Below are positions 46,932 through 58,762 of a DNA stretch of 64,000 nucleotides, piece by piece; position 1 is the stretch's first letter; every line of letters begins with the position of its first letter. Below the pieces are notes generated by a model. It searched no databases. It saw only the letters and a list, made by a program, of their open reading frames with translations, and had not been told where the DNA came from. The stretch is from NCBI RefSeq assembly GCF_000005505.3, contig NC_016132.3:31944914-32008913 (forward strand), given 5' to 3'. This DNA is from Brachypodium distachyon. Taxonomy: Eukaryota; Streptophyta; Magnoliopsida; Poales; Poaceae. Made by a program: the position numbers and the translations under genes.

Positions 46932-49900
46932 TCATGGGTAGAACTTGCGCAAGTGCCCAATATTCCAACTATTTGGCACCGGCAAGCCATCTTCGGTTTC
47001 CAGCCGGACAGCCCCCGGTGTGGTCACCTGCACTACCCGGAAGGGCCCCTCCCATTTCGGAGTCAGCTTGTTCCTGGCCTTCGTTCCTTGTATCCGGCGC
47101 AGGACAAGGTCTCCGTTCTCGAGCCCCCGGGGACGGACTCGCCTGTCGTGATAACGACGGAGTCCCTGCTGGTAGCGCGTGGTTCGCACAGCAGCTCGGC
47201 ATCGAAGTTCTTTGATGAAGTTTAGATCGTCCACCCTTTGCTCGTGTGGGCTGGTGTCGCCGTACGCGCGTACTCGGGGAGATCCGTGCTTGAGCTCGAG
47301 GGGCAACACCGCTTCTGCCCCGTAGACAAGGGCGAAACGAGTTTCGCCCGTTGCCTGACTAGGTGTGGTCCTGATTGACCACAGCACGGGCTGCAGTTCT
47401 TCAACCCAGTGTTTCCCGTGGCCCTTGAGCTTGTCAAAGGTTCTCGTCTTGAGCCCCCGCAGCACTTCTGCGTTGGCTCGCTCCGCCTGCCCGTTACTCC
47501 TCGGATGAGCAACAGCCGCGAAGTGCAACTTAGTGCCCATGCCCTCACAATAGGCCTGGAACACTACGCTCGTGAACTGCGTGCCATTGTCGGTGATGAT
47601 GCCGTTAGGCACACCAAACCGGCACACAATGCTTTTGAAGAACTTGATGGCCGCCTGGGCGGTCACCTTCCGCACTGGTTCCACTTCTACCCACTTGGAG
47701 AACTTGTCGATGGCCACGAACAAATATTCGTAACCACCAACCGCTCTCGGTAGCTTGCCGACGATATCGAGCCCCTAGACCGCGAACGGCCACGAGGAAG
47801 GGAAGACGTGCAGGGCCTGCGCCGGCTCGTTGCTCTTCTTCGAGTGGAACAGGCACGCTTCGCACGTCTTCACCAGCCGCTCTGCGTCAGCCAGGGCCGT
47901 GGGCCAGTAAAAACCGTGCCGAAACGCCTTGCCGGCTAAAGCCCGGGAGGCCACATGGTGTGAGCATGTGCATCGATGTATCTCTTCCAACAGTGCGAGC
48001 CCTTCGTCTTGCGGCATGCAGATGAGCTTGACCCCGTTTGCACGCCTGCGGTAGAGATTTCCATCCATCACAGTGTATATTTTGGCTTGTCGCGCTACTC
48101 GCTCCGCGGCAACGTCATCTTCCAGGAGAGCCTCCCCTTTCAAGTAACGGGCGATTTCCTCCGCCTAGGGAGGGATCTCCCTGCCAATGCATGCCGCTAT
48201 ATCAGCGGCATGGACCCCTGCTGATGCGGGAGTTCCTTCGGTTGCCGGAGGGGCGTCCCCCGCAGCCGGCTCAGGGGCGACTGAAGGAGCCGCTTGCTTC
48301 TGGCAGAATACCCCCGTCGGAGGCTTCCGGCGCTCTGCTGCCATCTTGGCCAGCTCGTCAGCAGCGAAGTTATCCTTCCGCTTGACATGCTCGAATCGCA
48401 AACCTTTGAACTTGCGTTCTAGCTTGCGGACTTCCTCCACGTACGGGGTCATCTGCGGGCAGTCGTAATCCTTGTTCACCTGGTTGATCACGAGCTGGGA
48501 GTCCCCGCGAACAACCAGGCGCTTTATGTCGAGGGCAATCGCCGCCCGTAACCCGGCGAGCAAGCCCTCATGCTCCGCCGTGTTATTGGTAGAGTTCTGG
48601 AAATCGAGCTGGACAGCGAACCTCAACTGGTCCCCTGTCGGCGACTCGATGATGACCCCGGCGCCAGCTCCTTGGAGACTGAACGCGCCGTCGAAGTAGA
48701 GGACCCAGCGGTCCTCGTCCAGCTTGCCGGGCAGGCTGGTCTCCGGCTCATTCTCTTCCACGCTCGTCGATGTCCAATCCGCGACGAAGTCCGCCAAGGC
48801 CGTGCTCTTGATGCTCTTGGAGTTGGTGAAGTGGAGGTCGAACTCCGACAGCTCCATCCTCCATTCGGCCACCCTCCCGCTGGCTTCACGGTTGGTGAGG
48901 GCTCGCTCGAGGCAGAATCCCGACACCACCGTGACGCGGTACGCCTGAAAGTAGTGGCGCAGCTTGCGGGACGCAAGGAGAATCCCCAAGAGGAGCTTCT
49001 GTACTTGCGGGTACCTTGTTCGCGCGTCGCGCAGCACGGTGCTGACGAAGTACACCGGGTGCTGCACTAACCGCTTACGCGGTGCTGAAGCTGCCGGCTC
49101 GGGGGTGGTCCCCGGGTCCGAGGCGGCTGCTGGGGGCCGCTGAGCCCCCTGCCCCGCAGCCTCAGTCCCTGGGACATCTTCCTCCCTCTCGGCAACCAGC
49201 ACTGAGCTGACCACCTGGTCAGTCGCTGCTAGGTAAAGTAGCAGCGGCTCGCCCGGCTTGGGGGCGACGAGGACGGGCGGCGACCTCAGGTACTGTTTGA
49301 GTTCCCGGAGCGCTGCCTCGGCCTCGGGAGTCCAGTCAATCGGACCCTTCTTCTTCATCAGCTTGAAGAAGGCAGGGCGCGTTCGCCCAGCCTTGAGATG
49401 AAGCGTCCCAACACGGCAACGCAGCCGTTGAGGCGCTGGACATCTTTCACCTTGCGGGGAGCCTCCATCTTCTCGATGGCCTCTATCTTGCTCGGATTGG
49501 CTTGTATCCCCCTGTGTGAAACCAAGAAACCCAGAAGCTGACCGGAGTTCACACCGAAGGTGCACTTCTCGGGGTTCAGCTTGAGCTTGATCCTGCGGAG
49601 GTTATCGAACGTTTCCCGCAGGTCATCAATCAGCGAGTTCCCGCGCTTCGATTTGATGACGATATCGTCCATGTAGGCCTCCGCGTTGCGGCCTAGCTGG
49701 GGCCCCAAACATTCGCGCAGCGCGCGCTGAAATGTGGAGCCCGCGTTCTTCAACCCGAAAGGCATGCATGTATAACAATAACAGCCAACCGGGGTGATGA
49801 ACGCTGTTTTTTCCTCGTCCTCGACCGCCATCTTAATTTGATGGTAGCCGGAAAAAGCATCCAGAAAACTCAGCAAGTCACAACCAGCGGTAGAATCAAC

Positions 49901-50660
49901 TATTTGATCAATACGGGGTACAGGGAAGGGATCCTTGGGGCATGCATGATTAAGATCAGTAAAATCTACGCACATGCTTTAGGCACTACTACAGGGTTAG
50001 CTAACCAAGTGGGGTACAGAATTTCCCTGATAGCCCCAGCAGCCTTGAGCTTGTCCACCTCCTGCTTGATGAAATCTTTACGCTCTTGTGCTTGCCGCGG
50101 AATCTTCTGCTTGAAGGGGCGCGCATCCGGGCGCACCGCGACCGATGCTCAATCACCTCCCTGGGGACTCCGGGAAGATCCAACAGTTCCCAGCTGAACA
50201 CGTCGGCGTTATCCCGGAGGAAAGTAATGAGGGCGCTTTCCTATTCGGCAGTAAGGTTCGCACCAACGGTGACGGTGCGTTCCTTGTTGCCGGCTTGGAG
50301 GGGCAGCTTCTTCACCTTGGCGGCCTCCTCTCGGAGCTTCTGCCCCTTGCCGGGGCACGAGCTCGAGCCGGCGCTTCCCCCGACAAGCTCTTGCGGGGTG
50401 GCGCGGGCTTTCTTCATTGCCGGGGCGTCGTCTCCGGCAGCGTCTTCATCGCCGGCGTCAGCCGCGGCGGCGGCCCTGACGACCTCGCCAACGCACCAGG
50501 CCGCGTCCTTGAGGTCGCACCGGATGCAGAGAACTCCATATACGGACGGCATCTTAATCACGCCATAAGCGCAATGTGTAGCCGCCATGAACTTGATCAG
50601 CGCCGGCCGACCAAGGATCCCGTTGTAGGGCAACGGGGTGTGTGCCAGGGGCGTGCGGTC
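46932..50660 (-). pseudogene. pol of gypsy element 2, defective but RT box present
   Basis: Read on the minus strand: end of protease with AHTPLPYNGILGRPALIKF (50655), a lysine/glycine-rich linker, RT with MCVDFTDLNHACPKDP, FSGYHQIKMAV and an intact YMDD box (AEAYMDDIVIKSKRG, about 49670), RNase H ([10 protein letters not shown], 48690), integrase zinc finger (47960-47840) and DDE core (TDNGTQF 47590, NGQAERANAEV 47500), ending FYP at 46932. Defects: a deletion of about 16 bases before MCVDF (about 49978), a frameshift near 49370, a TAG at about 48163, and a TAG at about 47777 at the same site as in element 1. The N-terminal part of protease and all gag are missing. It is a clear relative of element 1. 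Confidence 0.88.
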
Positions 50661-50689
50661 ACACCCCCTTTTTAGGTTCGGCAGGGACG

Positions 50690-51593
50690 TCGGGGATCGC
50701 TCGGGCGATCGTCGGCGTGGCCGATGGCCCACGTAACCTGCAAAGTAATGTACGCCAGGTGCATGCAGGCTAAGAACACATGCACACACGTTTTTACCCA
50801 AGTTCGGGCCACCCGGAGGTGTAAAACCCTACGTCCTGCCTGTCTGAACTGGTATTAGCTATTGATCAAGTGTTTACACGTTGCCGGAGGGAGAGTCCCC
50901 GGGTGCTCTCTTTTTGGCTAAGTGCCCTTTACTGTTTTAGGCTACTGCTAATGGCTAAGTGTGAGTTCGTCCACCTGCCAGGTTGTGGAATCATGCAACT
51001 ACCCAACCATCCAACCCTTTGACCGTCGGCGGGGGTCCTTCTTTTATACTCAAGGGGATACCACAAGTGCCGCGATGCATGGTTTACAAGTGTCGATCAG
51101 GAAGACATGCCACTCCCCCTCGGTGAGCTGGTGGCATGCATGGACGCCACCTCCGCTGCTAGGGGTCTAAAACCCTAAAGGTAGGACTGGACAGCCACTG
51201 TTCACCTGATTTGGACGGGTAACGCCCCTCCTGTCGGCTCATTTAATGCGCCGTGCGCCTCACTCCTCGCCCTGGTGAGACTGCGCATCCGACGCCCGCC
51301 ACGCGCCCGCGAGGCGCTATTGCTCTGTCCGCTGGGCCCCACCCTTGTGGCGGGAGCCTGCGCCCGGGAACTCCCCTCCCGGCAAGTCGCACCCCGGGAA
51401 GCGCCCAGGCCAAACACACCCGGGAACCCCCCCCCCTCCCGGGAAGCAGCTTCCGAAACCCCGCTAGCCCTTCCGGGCTGGTAGCTTGCCGGGCAGCTCG
51501 TAGCTGCTGCCCGGGACGGAATCCTCTCGGGAACTCGGAGCCGGGGCCCACGCGTCGCGCAACGGTGGTACCCCGGGAGCCACTGGTGCGACA
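50690..51593 (-). repeat. 5' LTR of gypsy element 2 (inner end lost)
   Basis: On the minus strand it starts TGTCGCACCAGTGGC at 51593, matching the start of element 1's LTR, and has AGTATAAAAG as TATA box (51050-51041). The words 'gcaggacgtagggttttac' (50840) match the 3' part of the other LTRs. Instead of a CGACA end and primer-binding site, the sequence passes at about 50660-50680 straight into protease coding sequence, so a deletion removed the junction and gag. Confidence 0.75.
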
Positions 51594-51877
51594 TCTTTTT
51601 TCTTTTTGTTTTTTCTAACTATGGACCCAGGGGTATTTGTGTCAATATGAAATAACGGACAATTGACTTAACGGTCAACTAGCGGTAGTGGGCTATTTGG
51701 AACATGCAAATTCTGAGTGGCCTATTTGGAACCTGCAAATTTTGAGTGCCATTTGGACGTATGGGAAAATTTTCAGTGGCAAATATGGAATTCTCTCACG
51801 ATACAAAAACGCCTCCTGAAGTATTGTACTTCTCCTCTTGCATGATGTAACCATCATAATGAATGAATAAAGAGGTA
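51594..51877. other. spacer with short repeated phrases
   Basis: A phrase like 'tggcctatttggaacctgcaaatt' recurs in variants at about 51689, 51718 and 51745. No gene. Confidence 0.4.
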
Positions 51878-52005
51878 CTCCCTCCGATCCATATTACTTG
51901 TGGAAATATTACATGTGGAAATATTACATGTATCTAGACGCTTTTTAGGCATAGGTACATACATATTTGGGCAAATTTGATACAATTAATATGAATCAGA
52001 GGGAT
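51878..52005. mobile_element. Stowaway MITE
   Basis: Starts CTCCCTCCGATCCATATTAC after TA (51876-51877) and ends 'gaatcagagggat' before TA (52006-52007). The phrase 'gtggaaatattacat' is duplicated inside. Confidence 0.8.
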
Positions 52006-52714
52006 TATTGTACTTGGTAAAAAAAAATACATATCATAGCCATACACACATTGTCACTGTCATAAAAAAACAGCAAGGAAACAAAATTTTACCAATCATG
52101 ACAAGAGAACTACATCAGAAATAGTTCTTATAAGTTAATACAAACAAAAATCAGAAGTCAGCCAACTCGATCATCATTCTGCGCATAAGCAACTCCTTCA
52201 GTATGCAAGCACCGGAGAAAAATAAAATAAATCAGATCGCCAAAGGCTATAACATGCATGATTGGGGCCAAAATCTTGATACATGGATGCAGAATTGCAG
52301 ATCAGCGGAGATGGTGCCTTTCCTCCACGCGAGCCTGCGTAATCTCAGGCGACTCAACCTTTGTGACTAATTAAGTAAGCTCATAACAGAGTTTCACAAG
52401 ATAAGGTGCCATATTTGATAAGCAGACACTGCGAAGTTCAATTCACTTTGTATCTCAAACCGATATGCTGCAACAAAAAAAAAATCTCTGTGCATTCAGT
52501 GCCTACAAACATAAATGCTGTCAAAATTTTGGCTACTTACTTGCTGCTAGGAAGTTGCAGACTAGCTTTATGAATGTGCCCTTTTGCAACTTCAAATGAA
52601 AAATCACGAAGACAATCGGTTCTATAAAAATGAGAGCTAGCTTCCTCAATCTGATCATACAAGAAACCACAAAAGAGCTAATTCTAGCTGAAATGGGAAG
52701 ACCTAACTGAGGTA
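52006..52714. other. intergenic AT-rich sequence
   Basis: No gene, RNA or repeat structure recognised. The short minus-strand frame overlapping 52533-52976 has no motif. Confidence 0.4.
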
Positions 52715-54950
52715 TTCTGCTCGCAGTTACCGAAAAATCTGACCCGAAAAAACGTTGATTCGGTAGTTTTTCGGATCCGCGTTTGCGCAGCCAGAATAGA
52801 ATCCGAAAACTGAACCGAACGAGGTATGCGGTATCTGTTCTGCCCGAGTCCGCGCTAAACCGAAACAGGTACCGAAACGTAAATCGACAGTTCGTCAGAT
52901 ACAAATCGACAGTTCGTCGTTCGATAGATACAGTCCTCCAAGTTGCGCAACAAAATAGGAAGGATAAATCAATCAAGCATGAAATTCGTCTCCTTGGCCA
53001 TGCCCATTCGCCACGGCATCTCCATTTCCGCCATCGCCGCCATGAGTGGCCGCTGCCGCATTCTCTTTCTCAGCAGTAGCTTCGCGACAATGCTGGAGGA
53101 TGTCCTTTCTTTGGAGCTCCCACCACTCCCTTGCAAGTGGATCAAGGCCGCTCGGATTCATGAGCATAATCTTGTTCTCCTCCGCACGCACTACCGCCGC
53201 TGCCTTTTCCTCCTCAATTTTGGCCTTGCGTGGGTCGACATTGATCTTTTGGAACTCCACCTCATGAATACCTTGAAGTTTTTGCAGTTTTTGTTCATGC
53301 TTCTTCTCGGCATTGATCTTTTTGAGCTCTAATTTGGCGGCCGAAACGATCTCTTTGGACTTGATCAATTCATCGAACTTGGAATTCAAATTTGAGGACT
53401 CAGCTATCTTCTTAATCTTTTCTTTCTCCTTTTTCCTTCCATCCGGCCTCTTGCTGTTACGCCCACCCTTCGGTGCATCACTTTCATCAGCATAGACATC
53501 CAAGTGGACGAATGCCCCTTTCTTCGGTGCTGCCTCTTGGTCCCTCAAACGTCTTTCTCACTATACTACAACACCTTTCAACAATGTTGAAGTGTAAATG
53601 GCCTCCCTTTGGAACTCAGCATGGCTTTGTACCTTTCCATTGCAATTTTGTCCTACAAAGCAAAGATTAACAACAATGAACAATTGAATCGACAAATGAA
53701 CCAAGTAGAGAAAGCAATTTCGGCCTAATTGAACCCACATAATCATCAATGGTGCATCCACTCGGCATTCCTCACTTGCTCCAAACATCATTTCCAACGG
53801 CTACAACAAGATTTGATCGTCTCGAATCGACCTTGCAGTGACCTTAAAGTGCGTGAGGAATAATTTGGTGGCATCAGCCGGTAAAATTGCCAATACTTCT
53901 TTTCGGTCTGATCATTGCCGGTTACAGCATCGAGTGAGACGCTCTCCCATGACCAAACCAAAGTGACATCTTCTAGGTCACTGTAGTTGGTTGCCCTTCT
54001 TGGTTGTTTTTGTTGGGATCCATCGAACACGCCCTCATCAATTTCTTCCAAATCGTTTTCTTCTTCCCCCTCTGCCCCCTCCGCACCCATGCCGGCATCA
54101 AAATCCTCTAGCGGTGCCGAATAAATGTTGACCACATTCTCGGCCAACAATTCCGCATACGGCGAGGGAAGCGAATTACAATCAAAGCTACAAAAACAGA
54201 AGAAAAGGCAATTTCATCGATTCACCCTAAATTTCACTGGAATCGAGTCCGAGGGCTGAAAAATTTACCTGTCGGGCATATCGTTGAATAGTTGTGGGGT
54301 GACCGACTCCTCGTTCGGAAGGGCGGCCGCCGGAGCAGGTGGACGAGGGGGTGGGCCTCAGGATGCCACCATCTTCCTCTGCCGCCCAGCCGTCATCTTC
54401 ACCCGCCCTCCGTTTGCCTCGGTCATGGTGGAGGGAGCAACTACAGCCGCAAGCGCTTGACGCGGAAAGAAGGTGCCCTTGCGGTCGAAGCTTGTCTCTG
54501 CCCCATCTGGTTTCCCTGCCTCTTCCATTTGAAAGCAGCAAACAGAGAGTTGCCGACAGAGGCGGGAAGGCGCTGCCGGAAGCCGCGGGAGGGTTGGTGC
54601 CGCCAAGAACCGTCGTGGAACCGCAGTACGATGATTCGGCGTACTCCATGCCGGACTTTGTGGGGCAGAGTAGATCGGTGGCGGCGACGACGAGTGGTTG
54701 GAGCTTGGGCGCGTAGCGGAAATTTCCCTCCCGCCAATGAGTTCAGCTCAGTTTTGGTTCCGCACCAATCCGATCTCCACCTCGCGTATATTGGGATTTC
54801 TCGCCCGAGAGATTGGATCCCCGAAAAGTTTTTTCGGATCAGGGTCCGTTTTCGGTATATAGTCGTGTCCTTTTTTTTCCCACAGAATCCGAAAAGCGGC
54901 GGTTATTTTTTGGATCGGGTGTGTATTCGGTATCTGCTAGAGTTGCTCTC
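52715..54950 (-). mobile_element. PIF/Harbinger-like element carrying ORF1 only
   Basis: The right end, read inward on the minus strand, begins 'gagcaactctagcagatacc', the style of PIF/Harbinger ends (GAGCATCTCTAGCAGA). The left end at about 52718-52760 has the matching inverse-sense words ('gcagttaccgaa', then 'acccgaaaaa'). Both subterminal regions are rich in CGAAAA/TTTTCGG words. The interior holds a broken MYB-like ORF1, and no DDE transposase (ORF2) is visible. I could not fix the exact termini or a TTA/TAA duplication. Confidence 0.6.
52973..54300 (-). pseudogene. Harbinger-type MYB/SANT-like ORF1 protein, broken
   Basis: ORF1 of PIF/Harbinger elements is a MYB/SANT-like DNA-binding helper of the transposase; host genes with the same layout carry a NAM-associated C-terminal domain. 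On the minus strand, PQLFNDMPD (about 54300-54270) joins across an intron to FDCNSLPSPYAELLAENVV. An acidic linker follows, then the SANT-like domain (YSDLEDVTLVWSWESVS and SLQGRFETIKSCCSRWK, 54000-53790). After a TGA come CLEQVRNAE and, beyond an intron, RYKAMLSSKGRPFTLQHC. Stops and a frameshift follow at about 53570. The C-terminal coiled-coil region (53548-52973) is open: RDQEAAPKKGAFVHLDVYAD, ending GQGDEFHA. The TGA inside the SANT-like domain and the frameshift make it a pseudogene. Confidence 0.72.
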
Positions 54951-55519
54951 AGGACAGCAGCGAGCATGACATGCGCCAAATGACACGTGAAGGTTTCTTC
55001 AGAAAAAGTAATCGGCACATTAGCCAACAGAGGGGTCGTAGCCACGCAGCTGCTTGCCTTTAAGCAGATCACGGCCGTTCCTTTGTCAAGGATTGGCAAC
55101 GGCGCCGACGGATAGCAACTCCGCTAGTGTCAACTTACCTCCGTAGGAGGAGCCTTAGACTACTTCTGAGTTGCCACACGCCGATGTTAGGAACCATCAT
55201 CAGAAAAGTACTCCCTCCGATCCGGTACAATTTTGTAGTAAATCTCCGATGCTTATTATGAAACGGATGGAGTATATTTTTGTCTCAGTTACATGAAAGT
55301 AGGCAATCGTTCCATGCATTTTTTTTCGTATGCATTTTGTCTTTCAGTTGGACAAATCGGAGACTTTTGGTCGCTTCATATTTTTTACCCGAACCTCATG
55401 TTCCTTTGTATCAAAAAAGAAAAACCTCATGTTCCCCCAAGCAGACATGTGTCGTTCACTAGGCTATTTCTAAGTCTAGTGATCGAGCCTAACCCCATCC
55501 ATGCTCTGCTCCAGTCCAT
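54951..55519. other. intergenic, with one MITE
   Basis: Apart from the MITE at 55211-55272 I see no feature. A short minus-strand frame at 54839-55099 has no motif. Confidence 0.4.
55211..55272. mobile_element. short Stowaway MITE
   Basis: A 62-bp element beginning CTCCCTCCGATCCGG and ending 'aacggatggag', with TA on both sides (55209-55210 and 55273-55274). Confidence 0.78.
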
Positions 55520-55720
55520 CTTTAAAACCGACAGAAGTCAACCGCAGTGGACTGTGTTTGTGATGACTTCATCGATCTCAAGATGATGTGCCGGACTAGT
55601 CTCTTGGAGGTGCTCATAAGGATAGGGTATGCGTGTCTGCATTTATAAGGATGAGTGTGTGTGCGTATTTATGAGCGTCTACGTCTATATTGTGTTTCCT
55701 AATAAAAAAATGGTTTGGTC
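55520..55720 (+). repeat. SINE-like repeat copy (partial)
   Basis: Contains 'gatgacttcatcgatctcaa', 'gtctcttggaggtgctcata' and a GTGTGCGT-rich stretch before an A run ('aataaaaaaa'). The same order is found in reverse at 59637-59920. The 3' A-run and a tRNA-like B-box in the other copy suggest a SINE, but the family cannot be fixed without a database. Confidence 0.5.
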
Positions 55721-57170
55721 AACCGTCCGTTGCAAAGGACAAAATCACAACACGTTGACAATGACACTTCAGGCGGGTCGAGGGATCAAAAGTGCCATGT
55801 TTTTTGCTAAATTGATGGATGAAATATATACGAAATATTTTAGGGACCAGAAATCTACATTGGTACTAATTAAGGAATAAAAAAATCAGGCTACGATTTC
55901 TACTCAAGCTAAATTATATCTGCCCGAGGAGAATGCTTATATGCAATTGATTACGTAGTCAAATGTAATTGATTACGTAGCCATATTCTCCCTAAAACAT
56001 ATGCCATAACAGTACCAAGCATGTTCTACCACAACAATTGCCATCGAGAAGCAAGAAAGGAACAAAGATGATTTCAGGGGAAGAATAATTAATTCCACTT
56101 GACAACTGGGCATAGAGATGCATGATGCTTTGAAGTGCGGATTTTCGTTAGTCCATTGCACTATGCTCAGATGCAGAAAACAAAATAAGGTTCCTAAGAG
56201 CCAGAGAGCCCTACATGGATTAGCTAGTGGTTATAGAATATACGACTTTTTTAGAAAGTGTTTTTTTTCTAAACAAAACAGTGACACTTCAAGAGATGCA
56301 AGTGACTGGATCGGGCTGTAGGGAAACGATTTTGCAAGAGGTGTTTAGTTAGATATTTTTTGTCCGTTATCCGGTTAAACCGTTACCTAATACCATCTTA
56401 TTATGTACTCAAATCTGATTTCGTTTACCACTAGACGAGTAGAGCAAAAAAAAAATAGAGAGTTGGTGAAGCGCACTGACGGTACGGTGTTGTAGCCGTA
56501 CCCATGAGCGAATCGTCCCAGCATCGCAAGACAGCAACACTTGCAATGTATCCACACTTACATAGTGTGGAGCACCACTCTCTGAGTGCTAACTCATAAC
56601 GCGGACGGTGGCTAGGGTTTCTCCAAATCCCAAAATTAGTCCACAAAATCCAGACCATGCCACCCTTTATATAGGATTCTTATAAGATTACCCTAATAGG
56701 ATTTTAGCTCATCATTTAGGTTCATATATATGTATTGGCACATAAAGAGGCGGCAGCCCAGCAGAAGAAAGTGGCAGTGGTGACCATGACGGTGGGGAAG
56801 CTCGCAATTGGGAAGTTGTAGAGTGTTCCGAAGTCTAATGGCACTTTGATCTAAGGGAACCTGCAATTGTAGAACCTTCCAAACTTTTAGTATCTCTTCA
56901 TGAGTTAATATATAGGATGGAATCATGCTTGAATCCATCAAGTATGGAGAGAGTTACAGTCAATTATGTGTCACCCGACTTTTGGACTCCCGTAATGACA
57001 GTTTTTGGTTTTTCTTTTTTGAGGGAAAGACTTTAAGTGAAATCCCTAAAGTATCTTGAATCCTGGTGGATAGAGTCATACACCCACAACTTCACCACCA
57101 CACCAAGAGGTGTTTCACGACAGTTTTTAGTTATTAAAGATTGGAACGTCCAATGTGCATATGCTGTTCA
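55721..57170. other. intergenic sequence
   Basis: No coding region is supported. A minus-strand 'cctatataaagggtgg' (about 56676) is a TATA-like stretch, possibly from an old LTR or promoter, and the frame after it (56658-56431) has no motif. Confidence 0.4.
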
Positions 57171-58762
57171 TGAAGTAAATATGCCCTAGAGGCAATAATA
57201 AAAGTATTATTTATATTCTTGTTCATTATTAATGTTTATTTTTTTTATGCTATAACTGTTGTGATTTTTGAATATGAGATTCGAAGGAAAACTCATAAGC
57301 ACGTGTAGAGAGATAAACACCAAGTTGTTCCTAGTCCCGCTCTAGGACTAGCTCATGTGTCGTATGATGATCATGTTTTCCTTGATCATGGCATAGTCAT
57401 AGTAACAAGGATGCCTATGACAATGAGAGCACATTGTTAGAAGAATAAGGGTGTTGAACCGATCCAATTCCATGATATACTACGAGATCATTTCGTCACT
57501 TGTTGTTAGTAGTATCATAAGATTGTTATCGTATACTCACGTCCTTAGACCATGAGAATATCAAGTCTTCATACGAAAGATTTACTTTCATGGTTATCAA
57601 AAGTTACCCGTAACTGGGTGGCTATAACAGTAATTTTCAGGTATTTCGGAAATGTATAGCTAGCGACTCGATAGTTTAAGATTGAGATTTGCTCCTCCTG
57701 ACAATGGAGAGATACGCTCCGGACCCTCTCGGTATTACGGTGCCCATTATCGTCTAGCCAGACACATTGTGATTCAGTCACAGGGATATCGAAATACGGA
57801 AACGAGAAAAGAGAACAAACCAGTAACGAGGATGACTTGGTATTGTGATCAAGTAGTTGCTTCACAGGGATATCAAAATATCTCGCCTCGGATTTTGTTA
57901 AGTATCGTGAAGCAAAAAGAATTGTTTACGGGAACAAAAGGTTCGCTCAAAATATCCGTGTATGTGTGGGAATTAATATGTGTGTCCAGATCCCGCTATT
58001 AATTATTGACCGGAGTTCCGGATCATGTCTACATATTACCGAACCTGCAGGGTCACACGCTTAAGGATCATCATTTTGTTGAGTACTAGAATTGTTTGTA
58101 ACATGAGAGAATTATACCGAAAAAGTTTCGGAAAGATTGGAAATGTTTCAGCGAATAAAAACGAGAAAGTTCTAGATAGGTTCCATGGGCTGCGTACCTA
58201 GATAGCCACGGCCACGGTAGAGGCAGCGGCATGGGATGGGGAGGATGAACCACCATACTTAGTGGCTGGTTTTAAAGGGTATTAACCCCCTCTCCTTTAT
58301 GCACATGGTAACCACCCTCCTTGATGGACCTAGTAACTCCTTAATTCATGTGCATGGGATTAAAGAGTGGTAACTCTCTCTTTGATGTGCCTATTTTATG
58401 TGGAGGGAAGAGGCAGCCAAGGGACACCGTGTGGGCTGCAAGGCTGCCCTTTCTCTCTCTCATACCCATTCTCATTGTTCTAGAATTAGTCTCCAGTAGT
58501 TCTTCGTTCTGGATGGCAAAGCAGCGCTGAATTGGTGATTCCGTACGCTTGGATACCGGCAGATGGATCGTGTGGACGGGAGAGATAATTCTCGTGGTTG
58601 GGAGGTATAATCCTAGCTGTGGGAATCGGCAACGGTCTTCACCAACATCTTCTCTCTGCTGCGATCGTTGGTAAAAATTCGATAAAACCTACCTGCACTT
58701 TCATAGTGATCTTGGGCTTTGTTCGTAGAATGAAATTTTATTTTCTACTACGTTTCCCAACA
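57171..58762 (+). mobile_element. Ty1-copia solo LTR, older copy
   Basis: Starts 'tgaagtaaatatgccctag', a mutated form of the Angela/BARE-type LTR start, and ends 'gtttcccaaca'. The flanks are GTTCA (57166-57170) and GTTCG (58763-58767), a 5-bp duplication with one change. Like the copy at 39120 it has no internal genes. The decayed start and duplication suggest it is the older of the two. Confidence 0.82.

Noticed and set aside
51202..51618. ORFs on both strands
   Set aside because: GC-rich LTR sequence of element 2; nothing diagnostic.
52683..52900. possible hAT (Ac/Ds-like) end because of CCGAAAC/CGGTA words
   Set aside because: The matching inverted words at 54790-54950 and the 'ctctagcaga' end fit PIF/Harbinger better.
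56431..56658. minus-strand ORF behind a TATA-like stretch
   Set aside because: No motif and no supporting second exon; possibly an old LTR.
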